Positions 1 to 9,467 of a stretch of 64,000 nucleotides of DNA are shown here, piece after piece (position 1 is the first letter of the stretch; each line of letters starts with the position of its first letter). The position numbers and the translations under genes are program-made. The DNA is taken from the NCBI GenBank assembly GCA_020051095.1, contig JAGVJN010000042.1, positions 124,001 through 188,000 of the forward strand, written 5' to 3'. Origin of the DNA: Pseudomonadota bacterium. GTDB lineage: Bacteria; Pseudomonadota; Gammaproteobacteria; Legionellales; Legionellaceae. The notes under the pieces are model-generated. The model saw only the letters and a program-made list of their open reading frames with translations. It was not told the DNA's origin and made no database searches.

Positions 1-2
1 TG

Positions 3-1883
3 GATGAGGCCGATCAGACATATTTTGATGCCTATCAAACGCGATACAATTACGCCACGACCACGGTGAATTACAGTGCCAGCATGAATTGGGTATACGA
101 TACCCTCATCGAATTTTTCCAAAATGAAACGCATCAAACCCTCTATTATGCCGATGTCGATGGTTGCAATGAAGCCTTTCGCGATTTTGTTGCCAACCAT
201 CTGGGCGAAGAGCAAATGCAGCAGCTGCAAGCGGTTAGCGATGACCAGCTAGAAACCTGGCATGATGCGGCCATGACTGCTCTTCAACTGTCTTATGAAC
301 ATGATTTCAACGTATCGTTGGATGAAGTCATCACCGTACCTGGTAAAGGACGGCAGCTCTATAGCCGCGCTGTGGTGGTCAAAGATAATCGTGAGCAACG
401 GGAATCTTCTTTTGCCAATGGCGTTCAGCAATGCTTGCATGCCCGCTTAAACTGGACAAAAAAGCACCCGGATATGAGCGCGTTGAGCAAGGCCATTTCC
501 AAAGCGCAACATCCGTTTGTGGTTCGCCCAGAAAGCGAAATCATTTACTTTAATACCAGCAAAGGGTTTCTCGACGATTATGCCAATTCGACCCTCATTG
601 CCTTTACAGGGACCACCGGGAGCGAGCTTGAACAAACCGAAGTACAGTCTTTGTTTAATATGACGTTTATTGATTTCCCAAGGCATAATAAGCTTAAAAG
701 AGAAGACTTGCCATTGCGCTTATGCAGTCATGAAAAAGCACAACTTGACGCATTGGTTGAAAATATTCGTTCCTTGCAAGCCGCTAACCAACCGGTACTC
801 ATTATTTGTGAAGATGATAAAGAAAGTGCGCTTTTAACAGAGAAGCTAAAAGCCTATTTTGATAAAGGCAGTCTGACGCGAATCCATTCTGGCTGTTCTT
901 CTGATGTTGAACAGCGTCATGCCGACCAAGTGGCTGGACAATCGAATCATATCACCATCACCACCGATATGTATGCCCGAGGGGTTGATATCAAACTTCA
1001 TGGACAAGCAAAAACCAATGGGTTAGGGGTACTCCTCACTTATATGCCTGGCTCAGAGCGTGAATATATTCAATCGATTAATCGAGCTGGTCGATATGGG
1101 TGTCATGGTACGTCACGCATGATTCTCAACAAAGAGCGTTTGATAAAACAGCTAGGGGTTAGCAGTTTACCGTCCAGCTTCTTTATTCATTCCGGTGTGC
1201 CAGAAAGACAAGCAATGACTAACCTCAATATTCCAAAGCAGAAGAAGCGTATCGTCTCGTTAGCAATTACGGATTTCCAGCGCCAATTGGAAAAAGTCTT
1301 TTTTGCCCATCATTTTGATAAGGAAGAAAAAGCAAGAAGCTTACAATTAAAATCGTGGACACGGTTTGATAAAACCATACGCCAAATGTGGGATAGAAAT
1401 AACAACGAGTTAGAAAAAGCGCTTTCTCAAACGCCCATCCCTGAAGAAAGAATTGCCCAGATTGTCAATCAGTATGGTGAGGACGTCAAAGCCTTATGGC
1501 AAAAAACGTTCCCTGACATGGATATTGCCCAAAGCTCTCCAAAAGTTGCTGCTGTGTTTAAAACAATCAATGCCATGAAGCCTAACTATACCGCTAAAAA
1601 GCCCATATTTAGCAAATACGATCGCTCCCATGATGGGTTTGCGGTGTTATATGATCATTGGTTTGCAGAAACACGCGCTTGGTGGCGCGGTGAGCGCTGC
1701 ATGTTTGCCAACACTCGCGCATGGCTGAGAGGGGAAGGCACCATCTTTGCCAATCTGAAAGCCTGGTGGCGTGGTGAAATAACACTTTGGGAATACCTCT
1801 TCCCAGTAGGCCTTGAAAAACAAGTTGAGAAAAAAGCCGATTTAATCGAGCTACCTTCAACCTCAAGCCCGGCAGTAAATTAG
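3..1883 (+). CDS. SecA-like helicase-domain protein, 5'-truncated by window edge
   Basis: The frame is open to the left edge, so the first GTG or ATG inside the window is not the real start. The first visible residues are DEAD-Q, placed like the Walker B box of a DEAD/SecA-type ATPase. Further on, ITTDMYARGVDIK (near base 960) and YIQSINRAGRYG (near 1070) match the SecA motor-2 motifs TNMAGRGTDIKL and QLRGRSGRQGD, so a second RecA-like domain is present. It is not housekeeping SecA: the C-terminal zinc tail is absent and the sequence is very divergent. The C-terminus carries three tandem 14-residue units of the type FANTRAWWRGE. Legionellales encode large SecA-like accessory proteins, some suspected effectors; that role here is inference. 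Confidence 0.7.
   Translation, partial: DEADQTYFDAYQTRYNYATTTVNYSASMNWVYDTLIEFFQNETHQTLYYADVDGCNEAFRDFVANHLGEEQMQQLQAVSDDQLETWHDAAMTALQLSYEHDFNVSLDEVITVPGKGRQLYSRAVVVKDNREQRESSFANGVQQCLHARLNWTKKHPDMSALSKAISKAQHPFVVRPESEIIYFNTSKGFLDDYANSTLIAFTGTTGSELEQTEVQSLFNMTFIDFPRHNKLKREDLPLRLCSHEKAQLDALVENIRSLQAANQPVLIICEDDKESALLTEKLKAYFDKGSLTRIHSGCSSDVEQRHADQVAGQSNHITITTDMYARGVDIKLHGQAKTNGLGVLLTYMPGSEREYIQSINRAGRYGCHGTSRMILNKERLIKQLGVSSLPSSFFIHSGVPERQAMTNLNIPKQKKRIVSLAITDFQRQLEKVFFAHHFDKEEKARSLQLKSWTRFDKTIRQMWDRNNNELEKALSQTPIPEERIAQIVNQYGEDVKALWQKTFPDMDIAQSSPKVAAVFKTINAMKPNYTAKKPIFSKYDRSHDGFAVLYDHWFAETRAWWRGERCMFANTRAWLRGEGTIFANLKAWWRGEITLWEYLFPVGLEKQVEKKADLIELPSTSSPAVN
1659..1784 (+). repeat. three tandem 42-base coding repeats
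   Basis: Three consecutive in-frame 42-base units start at 1659, 1701 and 1743 and encode WFAETRAWWRGERC, MFANTRAWLRGEGT and IFANLKAWWRGEIT. The protein repeat is clearer than the DNA repeat, so the duplication is not recent. Confidence 0.8.
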
Positions 1884-1890
1884 TAGGTAG

Positions 1891-1927
1891 GGCTGTCTCT
1901 TGACTACCTCTTCCCCAAGAGACAGCC
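1891..1927 (+). terminator. 12-bp stem hairpin after the SecA-like gene
   Basis: GGCTGTCTCTTG (1891-1902) pairs perfectly with CAAGAGACAGCC (1916-1927) across a 13-base loop, eight bases after the stop codon. No T tract follows, only AAAAAG, so it may act as a 3'-end-stabilising hairpin or a factor-assisted terminator rather than a classical intrinsic one. Confidence 0.5.
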
Positions 1928-2040
1928 AAAAAGTACCAGGAAAAATCATGAAGGGTCGCATCCAAACGATGCGACTCTATTTTGACTTCGGGCTTGCATT
2001 ATAGTATTTTCAATAAGTTAGGGATGTCGAATTCATCATT

Positions 2041-2065
2041 TATACCCGTGATCATTCAAAAATGC
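2041..2065. repeat. solo copy of the TATACCCGTGATCATTCAAA repeat end
   Basis: The 20-mer at 2041-2060 is identical to the left end of the inverted-repeat element at 29223-29388. No inverted partner is seen nearby, so this is a lone end or a decayed element. It lies in the leader of the MCE operon, about 20 bases before the permease start. Confidence 0.6.
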
Positions 2066-2084
2066 TATTTTTTAGGGATAAAAA

Positions 2085-2840
2085 ATGTCTGTCATTCACC
2101 GATCGGGCACTCATATAATCAAATTTACGAGATCCCAAATCTTTATTTTTCAATTTGTCGGACATTTATCACAAACAGCAAAGGATATGCTTTTAGGCAA
2201 GCTAACTATCAATTGGTCTAGATTGTGGGTGGTTGTCTATTTTTCGGGTGTCAGGTTAGTCATTCCTTTAATCATTATCTCTGCTTTATTGTCCATTTCT
2301 ATCGCACAAATGGTGTATGTGACGCTGAGTCCTTTTCATTTACAAAAGCAAGTTTTGCCAATTGCTCAGTCGATACTAACACGAGAGTTTCTCCCCATAT
2401 TCATTGGCCTGATATTATGTATTCAAAGTGCTGTAAGATTTATTGACACTAAAACCCAACAAGCCAATCAAACTGGCACCGATGCGCTTACCGAACAGGT
2501 GATACCTATCATGATTGGTGTGTCGCTAACCTCGATTTTTTTATTTGCCTACGCGATAGGTGCGGTAATTTTAAGCTTTTATCTCGTGTTTCATTATAAA
2601 TTAAGTTTTTCTACCTATGAATTTATCAGCCACATATTGAGTGCAAGGACAAGATTCGAATTAATCTATTCAGCGTTCAAAACGTTAATATTGAGCTTTG
2701 TTGTAGCAATAGTCGCTGGATTTTACTATTTTGAATCAGCAGTCAATCATACCACGTTAAGTAAGGCGGTTTCTCGAACAATGACTAGAGGTATTTTTTG
2801 GCTGATCGTTACCAGTCTTTATATGACATTTTTGCTCTAG
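2085..2840 (+). CDS. MlaE/YrbE-like lipid ABC transporter permease
   Basis: A 251-residue inner-membrane protein with about five hydrophobic segments. LTREFLPIFIGLIL aligns with the MlaE coupling region (LLRELGPVVAALL), and the C-terminal AVSRTMTRG resembles GISRATTRT of MlaE. The sequence is divergent: the conserved AGRAGSA stretch has become CIQSAVR. The start is supported by AGGGA six bases upstream. It is followed nine bases later by an MCE protein and then a PqiC-like lipoprotein, which defines an MCE phospholipid transport operon. No MlaF-type ATPase gene is adjacent, so the ATPase must come from elsewhere or the system is incomplete. Confidence 0.7.
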   Translation: MSVIHRSGTHIIKFTRSQIFIFQFVGHLSQTAKDMLLGKLTINWSRLWVVVYFSGVRLVIPLIIISALLSISIAQMVYVTLSPFHLQKQVLPIAQSILTREFLPIFIGLILCIQSAVRFIDTKTQQANQTGTDALTEQVIPIMIGVSLTSIFLFAYAIGAVILSFYLVFHYKLSFSTYEFISHILSARTRFELIYSAFKTLILSFVVAIVAGFYYFESAVNHTTLSKAVSRTMTRGIFWLIVTSLYMTFLL

Positions 2841-2848
2841 GAATGACT

Positions 2849-3595
2849 ATGCAAAATGAACGTTATCATACCGTTGTTGGTATTTTTGTAGTGGGTGCAT
2901 TATTAATCATACTCATGGGTACTATTTATCTTTATAGAGAATACCAACGTTCTCAACGGCAAACCTTTGTGATGTTTTTTAAAGGGTCTTTAAATGGCTT
3001 GGTTGCTGGTGCGCCAGTCACCTATCGCGGTGTAAAAATTGGTGAAATACGGCTAATAGAAATCACGGAAAATACCGTTGCCAATAAAGTTAAGCTTCCA
3101 GTTTATGTTCAGTTTTTTGTGGAAAAGTCGTTTAATTTCAGCCAGGATCCCGTTAGTCTTTTGATTAAAAACGGCTATGTAGCCAATGTGACCAAACCCA
3201 ATTTATTAACGGGTATCGCCCAGATTGAGCTCATTCAAGTGCCTGACTTGCCGCAGGTTACCATCGGAAGTTATCGTGGCTACCCCCTTTTTCCAACCAG
3301 AAATTCGCTTGAAGAATATACAACTATCGATGATGCGCTAGCAACCGCTCAAAAAACGTTAGAAGATATCAGTCAGTTTTTTCAATCGAAGCTGCTTAAA
3401 GACACAATCCAATCAACTAAGGCAATGACAAATAGTGTTGATAATTTGGCTCGGGACTTAAATCAAAACGTACCTAGCCTTGCCAAAAGTGCCGAAAACA
3501 GCTTAAACGAAATAGAATCTGCCGCATCTTCTGCAAAAAATTTAGCGAATTATTTATCGCGAAACCCTGAATCGGTAATAAGAGGTAGAAAATGA
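2849..3595 (+). CDS. MCE (MlaD-like) family protein
   Basis: An N-terminal membrane anchor (about residues 7-29) is followed by one MCE domain: VMFFKGSLNGLVAGAPVTYRG-VKIGEI is the typical MCE opening, and NLLTGIAQIEL fits its end. A C-terminal helical or coiled region follows. MCE proteins form hexameric periplasmic rings that bind or conduct phospholipids with an MlaE-type permease. ATG 2849 is preferred because AGGA lies seven bases upstream; ATG 2843 and a farther upstream ATG at 2798 overlapping the permease are less likely. The stop codon overlaps the next start (ATGA), which indicates translational coupling. Confidence 0.8.
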   Translation: MQNERYHTVVGIFVVGALLIILMGTIYLYREYQRSQRQTFVMFFKGSLNGLVAGAPVTYRGVKIGEIRLIEITENTVANKVKLPVYVQFFVEKSFNFSQDPVSLLIKNGYVANVTKPNLLTGIAQIELIQVPDLPQVTIGSYRGYPLFPTRNSLEEYTTIDDALATAQKTLEDISQFFQSKLLKDTIQSTKAMTNSVDNLARDLNQNVPSLAKSAENSLNEIESAASSAKNLANYLSRNPESVIRGRK

Positions 3596-4179
3596 AAAAA
3601 TATCGTTTGTTTTCCATCTTCTTATTGATAAGCGTACTTTTAGCAGCTTGTGGACGCAGCAAAGCCATCACGTTTTATGTCTTAAATCCGATACCACCAT
3701 CCATGGTACATAAAAACCCTAATCCAAATCTTAGAATCGGCATCAATACAATCCAAACCCCTGATTACATACAAAAGAACGAAATCATGATTCACTGCAC
3801 GCCCCAAAAGCTAAAACTAGAGGAGGATTACCAATGGGCAGAGGATCTGAATAAAAATATTAGCCGGGTAATTATGGCTAACCTAAACACCATGATACCC
3901 GAAGCAGTCTTTGAGAATTCCCCATGGAATTCTGACTTTAAACCCAAATATACCCTGCAAATCAATATCACGGAGTTTGAAATTGATATAAGTGGCAATA
4001 GTATTTTAAGGGCTGCTTATTTGATTTATCGAAATGATGAAATCGTCCTCAAAAGGCAGGTTTTCTATAAAACCAACGTTCCTATGATAAACATGGATAG
4101 TTTAGTCAATAGCATGAATATCAATATTAAAAAATTAACAGACGATATGGCAAAATCATTCCGGACTAAAATTAAATGA
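3592..4179 (+). CDS. ABC-type transport auxiliary lipoprotein (PqiC/ABC_trans_aux-like)
   Basis: A 195-residue predicted lipoprotein: a signal peptide with lipobox LLAAC-G near residue 20, then TFYVLNPIPPS, which resembles the FYtL opening of the ABC-transport auxiliary family (PqiC/YmbA). These outer-membrane lipoproteins cap MCE tunnels. The start overlaps the MCE gene stop by four bases. It converges on map with only a two-base gap and no obvious terminator between. Confidence 0.65.
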   Translation: MKKYRLFSIFLLISVLLAACGRSKAITFYVLNPIPPSMVHKNPNPNLRIGINTIQTPDYIQKNEIMIHCTPQKLKLEEDYQWAEDLNKNISRVIMANLNTMIPEAVFENSPWNSDFKPKYTLQINITEFEIDISGNSILRAAYLIYRNDEIVLKRQVFYKTNVPMINMDSLVNSMNINIKKLTDDMAKSFRTKIK

Positions 4180-4181
4180 TA

Positions 4182-4970
4182 TTACAACGACTCAAACCAT
4201 TCGCGTTCTTCTTCACGCAAGGTAAAAATCTCTACACCTGTCTCGGTGACTAGCATGGTATGCTCCCATTGTGCGGAGAGCTTTCGGTCTTTGGTGACGG
4301 CGATATCCCAATTGTCTTTACGGATGTGGCGAACTTCCTTGCGGCCTTGATTGATCATGGGCTCAATGGTGAAGGTCATTCCGGGTTCTAAGGTAATGCC
4401 TTGGCCCGGCTGGCCATAGTGCAATATTTGTGGATCTTCATGCATGGTGTTACCAATGCCATGGCCACAATATTCGCGAACAACGGAATAATGATTGCTT
4501 TCAGCATGTTGTTGAATCGCATGACCAATGTCACCGGCGGTTGCACCGGGTTTGACCATGGCAATCCCTTTATATAAACATTGCTGGGTGATATCAACCA
4601 GCCGTTGGGCATGGGGTGGTACTTGGCCAATGCAAAACATTTTCGAGCTATCCGCGTAGAAACCTTCATGAATTAAGGTGATATCGACGTTAACAATATC
4701 CCCTTTTTTTAGAACTTGCTTATCCGAGGGCATGCCATGACAAATCACATGATTGACTGAGGTATTGGTGGCATAAGGATAGCCATATTGACCTTTGCTG
4801 CCCGGTATGGCTTGCAATTGATTAACGATATACGCTTCACAAAAACTGTCCACATCCATGGTGGTCATACCCGGTTTGATAAATGCATCAAGTTCGGATA
4901 TTAATTTGGCGAGCTTTTGGCCCGCTGTACGCATCTTTGCAATTTCATCCGAGGTTTTTAATTTAATCAT
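4182..4970 (-). CDS. map: methionine aminopeptidase, type I
   Basis: A 262-residue protein of normal type Ia length with no N-terminal extension. It removes the initiator Met from nascent proteins. All five metal ligands are visible: Asp in NVDITL, Asp in YADSSKMF, His in CGHGIG, Glu in TIEPM and Glu in QWEHT. The upstream region carries a 12-base perfect palindrome GTCATCGATGAC at 5007-5018, of unknown role. It is likely monocistronic or read from the gene at 5057-6691, 86 bases upstream. Confidence 0.97.
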   Translation of the reverse strand: MIKLKTSDEIAKMRTAGQKLAKLISELDAFIKPGMTTMDVDSFCEAYIVNQLQAIPGSKGQYGYPYATNTSVNHVICHGMPSDKQVLKKGDIVNVDITLIHEGFYADSSKMFCIGQVPPHAQRLVDITQQCLYKGIAMVKPGATAGDIGHAIQQHAESNHYSVVREYCGHGIGNTMHEDPQILHYGQPGQGITLEPGMTFTIEPMINQGRKEVRHIRKDNWDIAVTKDRKLSAQWEHTMLVTETGVEIFTLREEEREWFESL

Positions 4971-5056
4971 AAATTACCAATACCTGTGTTATCTTCACTA
5001 AACGATGTCATCGATGACGTGGATAGTTTGGAATGCTGCCTGATTACATTGAAACT

Positions 5057-6691
5057 TTAACGTAATCGAGTCAAATAGGTCCCACGCTCTTCCATTGTCT
5101 CCAAACTATTTTCAATGGTTTCATCGGCAATGGCAACCATGATGGGTATTTCGGCTAATCGCCTTCCTTGCGCAATTTCATAGGCAATAAAGAAACAATC
5201 CTGCCAAGCACGTTCATTTTTCTTAGCATGGGCAGCTAACCATAACATATGCCAGATGAAATGAAACAACCACCGATCCCGTTGCTTTTCAAAGATATCA
5301 TCAATGACTTGCTGTTTTGCTAATATTTTATCACACATTTTCACGCCTTGCTCAAAACGGCAACATCGATTGACTGTCGCATCAATGCGCGCATCCTGCA
5401 CATACCAAGCTTCCGTAAATGCTTTATTATAAGGCCAATGTTTACTTGATTTGAGAGAGGTTTCGATGACATCTTGCGTGACCGGTTGAATGGATACACC
5501 GAACTCGTCTAAGATAGCATCGAGATCCAATAGTTGGGGTTGCACATTAAGCCCTAAGTGTTCTTGCAATTGCATTAATCGAATATCCGGCATCCGCCCC
5601 AATGCGATAGTTTGAAATAAAAAATGATTCAAAATACGCTGTAAATAGTCTTTATCCACCGTTCGCATGATAAGCCCTTGGGAATCGGGAATATCGTCAA
5701 TATCAACAGAGGCATCTAACGAAGAGGTAAACCAAATGTCTTTTATCCCCTCGCCATAATAGAGCATGACGCTGCACGCATGGTGCATTTTTCCTTCTTT
5801 AAAACTAATATAGATAACCTGCGTGCCACTCCCATCAATCTCACTAGCTTTTAATTTGACTTGTTTTGGTTTGTGTTGGTTAGGTTGATACATGACACCT
5901 TGGCGACGTTGAGCTTTTATCCACCGTTCAAAAATAGGTTGGACAGAAGCTGGGAACCAATGTTGAATGACTGTTAACCGCATTAACGATTCAGGGCTTA
6001 GTGCCAAGCTATCAATCACTTGGTCAATTGTCTCCATGACAACCGCCCGCACATCCGCTTTCGGATGCATTAAACATAAAATGGCAATGTCATGCCCTTC
6101 ATCAATTGCAAATAAATCATAGAGCAGATCATAATAAAATTCCGCTGGCATAGCATGGCTTTGGGCAAAGAAATGCTGAGTAATATCAAACACCGATAAA
6201 TCAGATAACTCTAAGATCATCTCACGAATGAGTTGCAGTTGATCAACATCGCTATCGGCATCACCCGGACTTTCAACACTGGCCAATTCAACATAAGCAT
6301 CTTTTAATTCATCGGATAATTCAATATGAACTTCATAAAAGGCATTGAGCAGCGGCAACCAAAAATTAATACTATGTTTTGAATGGTTTAACTTGTCAGC
6401 CATCAGAGTCATGAGCTGCTGCAGGCGTTGTTCAGCAGGGTGGTAGCCATTCTCAATAGCAGCCTGTAGCTGGATGATGCATATGTCAAAAGCAAACAAA
6501 CAGGCCGAATAATCTTGCTCGTTGTCGCCAATTTCTTGAGGTTGTGCTTCTAGCCTGTCCAATAAAGAAGCCAACAAACTGATATCATGTTCCAAAAAGG
6601 AAAAATGGGTAATCTCAAAGTGCGTATTATCTATCAACGCTTCAGCAATGTCATCGATCCACTGATGAAGCTTTTTTATTGCATCACTCAT
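5057..6691 (-). CDS. uncharacterised conserved-type 544-residue protein
   Basis: I do not recognise this family. It is an acidic, largely helical cytoplasmic protein without signal peptide or membrane segments. A HEAT-like stretch (CLMHPKADVRAVVMETIDQV) lies near the middle and a beta-rich stretch (VIYISFKEGKMHHACSVMLYYG) follows. It begins one base inside the yciA stop (TAATG), so tex, yciA and this gene form a translationally coupled series. Neighbours suggest a housekeeping rather than effector context. Confidence 0.75.
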   Translation of the reverse strand: MSDAIKKLHQWIDDIAEALIDNTHFEITHFSFLEHDISLLASLLDRLEAQPQEIGDNEQDYSACLFAFDICIIQLQAAIENGYHPAEQRLQQLMTLMADKLNHSKHSINFWLPLLNAFYEVHIELSDELKDAYVELASVESPGDADSDVDQLQLIREMILELSDLSVFDITQHFFAQSHAMPAEFYYDLLYDLFAIDEGHDIAILCLMHPKADVRAVVMETIDQVIDSLALSPESLMRLTVIQHWFPASVQPIFERWIKAQRRQGVMYQPNQHKPKQVKLKASEIDGSGTQVIYISFKEGKMHHACSVMLYYGEGIKDIWFTSSLDASVDIDDIPDSQGLIMRTVDKDYLQRILNHFLFQTIALGRMPDIRLMQLQEHLGLNVQPQLLDLDAILDEFGVSIQPVTQDVIETSLKSSKHWPYNKAFTEAWYVQDARIDATVNRCCRFEQGVKMCDKILAKQQVIDDIFEKQRDRWLFHFIWHMLWLAAHAKKNERAWQDCFFIAYEIAQGRRLAEIPIMVAIADETIENSLETMEERGTYLTRLR

Positions 6692-7071
6692 TAACTCGCC
6701 TCAATTGGACGCGAACGCCCACTTTGATCAATCGCCACAAATACAAAGGTTCCTTCCGTCACAGGATAACTATCCCCCCCTGCGGCGGGTTGTACCCATG
6801 CTTCAACGGAGAATGTCATCGACGTGCGGCCTTGTTTTTCCAACCTGACACGACAACTGACTATATCGCCCACATGAACCGGCCTTAAAAAGGTCATGCT
6901 ATTGATAGCAACCGTGGCTACTCGCCCCTTAGAAATCCGCTTGGCCATCACACCGGCTGCTAAGTCCATCTGCGATACAAGCCAGCCCCCAAAGATATCG
7001 CCATTGGCATTTGTATCAGCCGGCATCGCCAGCGTCTGAATTGTTACTTCACCTTCGCCTTTCCGACTCAT
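6691..7071 (-). CDS. yciA: acyl-CoA thioesterase, YciA-like hotdog
   Basis: A 126-residue single hotdog domain. NANGDIFGGWLVSQMDLAAG is the characteristic YciA/BACH active-site segment with the catalytic Asp (MDLA), and VGDIVSCRV and GRTSMTF are family-typical. It hydrolyses acyl-CoA esters in the cytoplasm. It overlaps tex upstream and the unknown gene downstream by one base each (TAATG), which indicates coupled translation. Confidence 0.92.
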   Translation of the reverse strand: MSRKGEGEVTIQTLAMPADTNANGDIFGGWLVSQMDLAAGVMAKRISKGRVATVAINSMTFLRPVHVGDIVSCRVRLEKQGRTSMTFSVEAWVQPAAGGDSYPVTEGTFVFVAIDQSGRSRPIEAS

Positions 7072-9413
7072 TATAAATTCCTTTTAAATTTCGACAGCGC
7101 ATCGGCCATAGCGGTGTTAAATACCTTAGCATCCGATTTTTTTTCGACTTTCTTTGTCTTATCTGGTTTAGCAAGTGGTTTGGTCTTATTGGCTTTATGG
7201 GATGCTTTTTTAACAACAGCGGTTGTTTCCACTTTTTTGGCAACCGGAGCACTCCCCTTGGGTCGCATGGATAAGCTAATACGGGAGCGATCCACATCCA
7301 CTTCAATGACTCTGACTTTAATAATATCACCCGCTTTCACAACCTGATGCGGATCTTTGATGAATTGATTATTCATCTCCGAAATATGGACTAATCCATC
7401 TTGGTGAACACCAATGTCTACAAAGGCGCCGAAATTAGTGACATTGGAAACAACGCCTTCTAATTCCATGTCGAGGTGTAAATCCTTAATGGCTTCAACA
7501 CCTTCTTTAAATTGCACGGTTTTAAATTCAGGACGAGGGTCACGGCCGGGCTTTTCAAGCTCTTTGATAACATCTTGTACCGTTGGTAAACCATAATGGT
7601 CATCGACAAAGTCTTGTGCTTTTAACGATCGAATCGCGTCCATATTGCCAATCAGCTCAGCTAAACTCAATCCCGATTTTTGAATCATCTTTTCAACTAA
7701 AGGGTAGGCTTCGGGGTGAACAGCGGACGTATCTAGCGGATTATCGCCCCCTTGGATACGCAAAAAGGCAGCACATTGTTCATAACTTTTTTCACCAAGC
7801 CGAGGCACATTTAATAATTGTTGGCGATTATTAAATCTTCCATGCTCGTCTCGATACGCCACTATCTGTTTGGCTAACCCTTCATTTAATCCCGATACGT
7901 AAGTGAGTAACGCCACCGAAGCCGTATTCAAATCAACACCCACTGCATTCACACAATCTTCGACCACCGCTGTGAGCGTGCGCGCTAATTTGGCTTGATT
8001 AACATCATGTTGATATTGTCCAACGCCAATGGATTTGGGATCAATTTTAACTAATTCAGCTAAGGGATCTTGTAACCGACGAGCAATTGAGATAGCCCCG
8101 CGAATACTCACATCAATGTCGGGAAATTCTTCACTTGCTAGTTGCGAGGCAGAATACACGGAAGCACCTGCCTCACTGACCACCATCTTTTTAAAGGGGA
8201 TATCTGCATAGATTTTAGCTAACTCCGTCACCAAGCGTTCCGTTTCGCGTGAAGCGGTGCCATTGCCGATGCTCACAAGGCTCACATGATATTTAGCCAT
8301 TAATTTGGCTAAATCCGTGATAGCGCCATGCCAGTCATTTTGGGGAGCTAAAGGATAGACCGTGGTGTAATCTAACAATTTACCCGTTGCATCCACCACA
8401 GCAGCTTTCACCCCGGTCCGGATACCAGGATCTAATCCAAGGGTGATATGCTGTCCTGCTGGGGCGGCTAATAATAGATCGTTTAAATTTTTACTAAAAA
8501 CGGTAATGGCTGCATCGTCAGCCGCTTCTCTTAAGCGATTTAACAGCTCCAATTCGATTTTAGTCAATAATTTAATTTTCCAGGCAAGCTGTGCCGTCGA
8601 CAAAAGCCACTGATCCGCGGGTCTGCCTTTTTCAGCAAGGTTAAACGTTTGATAGATGCAATCAAGCATGGGTTGCTCATCGTCAAGCACCATGCTCACC
8701 TGCAAGGCACTTTCACGTCGGCCTCTAAACAATGCGAGCGCTCGGTGGGATGGTATTGATTTAATCGCTTGTGAAAAATCAAAATAATCCTTGAATTTCG
8801 ATTTGGCTTCAGCATGATTCTTGTGCTTGGTTGCTTTTAATTTTGCCTTTTGCCAAACCATTTCCCGCAAGGTTGCAACCAAATCAGCATTTTCGGCGAA
8901 ATCTTCCATCAAAATTTGTTGGGCGCCCTCTATAGCTGCTGCCACATCCGCAATTCCCTTGTCGGCATCCACATAAGTGGGTGCTAATGCGTCAGGGGAT
9001 TGCGTGGGATCATTTAGAAGCGAAACCGCTAGGGGCTCAAGGCCTGCTTCGCGTGCTAGTTGTGCTTTGGTGCGGCGCTTGGGCCGGTAAGGTAAGTAAA
9101 TATCTTCTAATCGCGTTTTATTGTCTGCTTGAATGATGGAAACTTGTAATTCTGGGGTGAGTTTTCCTAGCTCAGTTAATGATTGTAAAATTGCTTGTTT
9201 GCGTGCATCCAACTCGCGTAAATAAATTAAGCGCTCTGATAATTGACGCAATTGTTGATCATCAAGCCCTTTGGTTACTTCTTTACGATAGCGCGCAATA
9301 AAGGGGACGGTAGCACCACCATCCAATAATTCAATGGCTGCATTAACCTGAGTTGGTTGAATATTCAACTCACCTGCGATTAAGTCAGAAGGATTCAATA
9401 AAGGTTGTGTCAT
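7071..9413 (-). CDS. tex: Tex-family RNA-binding transcription accessory protein
   Basis: A 780-residue protein with the full Tex order: N-terminal helical domain (SDLIAGELNIQPTQVNAAIELL), YqgF-like RNase H fold (LGLDPGIRTGVKAAVVD near residue 330), helix-hairpin-helix repeats (LNTASVALLTYVSGL and LLNVPRLGEKSYEQCA), and a C-terminal S1 domain (LEGVVSNVTNFGAFVDIGVHQ). Tex binds RNA and influences transcription and toxin expression in other bacteria. The C-terminal 60 residues form a Lys/Ala-rich tail. It heads the tex-yciA-unknown operon. Confidence 0.96.
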   Translation of the reverse strand: MTQPLLNPSDLIAGELNIQPTQVNAAIELLDGGATVPFIARYRKEVTKGLDDQQLRQLSERLIYLRELDARKQAILQSLTELGKLTPELQVSIIQADNKTRLEDIYLPYRPKRRTKAQLAREAGLEPLAVSLLNDPTQSPDALAPTYVDADKGIADVAAAIEGAQQILMEDFAENADLVATLREMVWQKAKLKATKHKNHAEAKSKFKDYFDFSQAIKSIPSHRALALFRGRRESALQVSMVLDDEQPMLDCIYQTFNLAEKGRPADQWLLSTAQLAWKIKLLTKIELELLNRLREAADDAAITVFSKNLNDLLLAAPAGQHITLGLDPGIRTGVKAAVVDATGKLLDYTTVYPLAPQNDWHGAITDLAKLMAKYHVSLVSIGNGTASRETERLVTELAKIYADIPFKKMVVSEAGASVYSASQLASEEFPDIDVSIRGAISIARRLQDPLAELVKIDPKSIGVGQYQHDVNQAKLARTLTAVVEDCVNAVGVDLNTASVALLTYVSGLNEGLAKQIVAYRDEHGRFNNRQQLLNVPRLGEKSYEQCAAFLRIQGGDNPLDTSAVHPEAYPLVEKMIQKSGLSLAELIGNMDAIRSLKAQDFVDDHYGLPTVQDVIKELEKPGRDPRPEFKTVQFKEGVEAIKDLHLDMELEGVVSNVTNFGAFVDIGVHQDGLVHISEMNNQFIKDPHQVVKAGDIIKVRVIEVDVDRSRISLSMRPKGSAPVAKKVETTAVVKKASHKANKTKPLAKPDKTKKVEKKSDAKVFNTAMADALSKFKRNL

Positions 9414-9467
9414 ATTTGTCCTCTAATATTTGTTACGTCTACCGCAAAATACAAAGTTACACATTTG

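Noticed and set aside
1982-2446. Small plus-strand frames overlapping the MlaE-like permease
   Set aside because: They are out of frame with a recognisable membrane protein and show no family resemblance.
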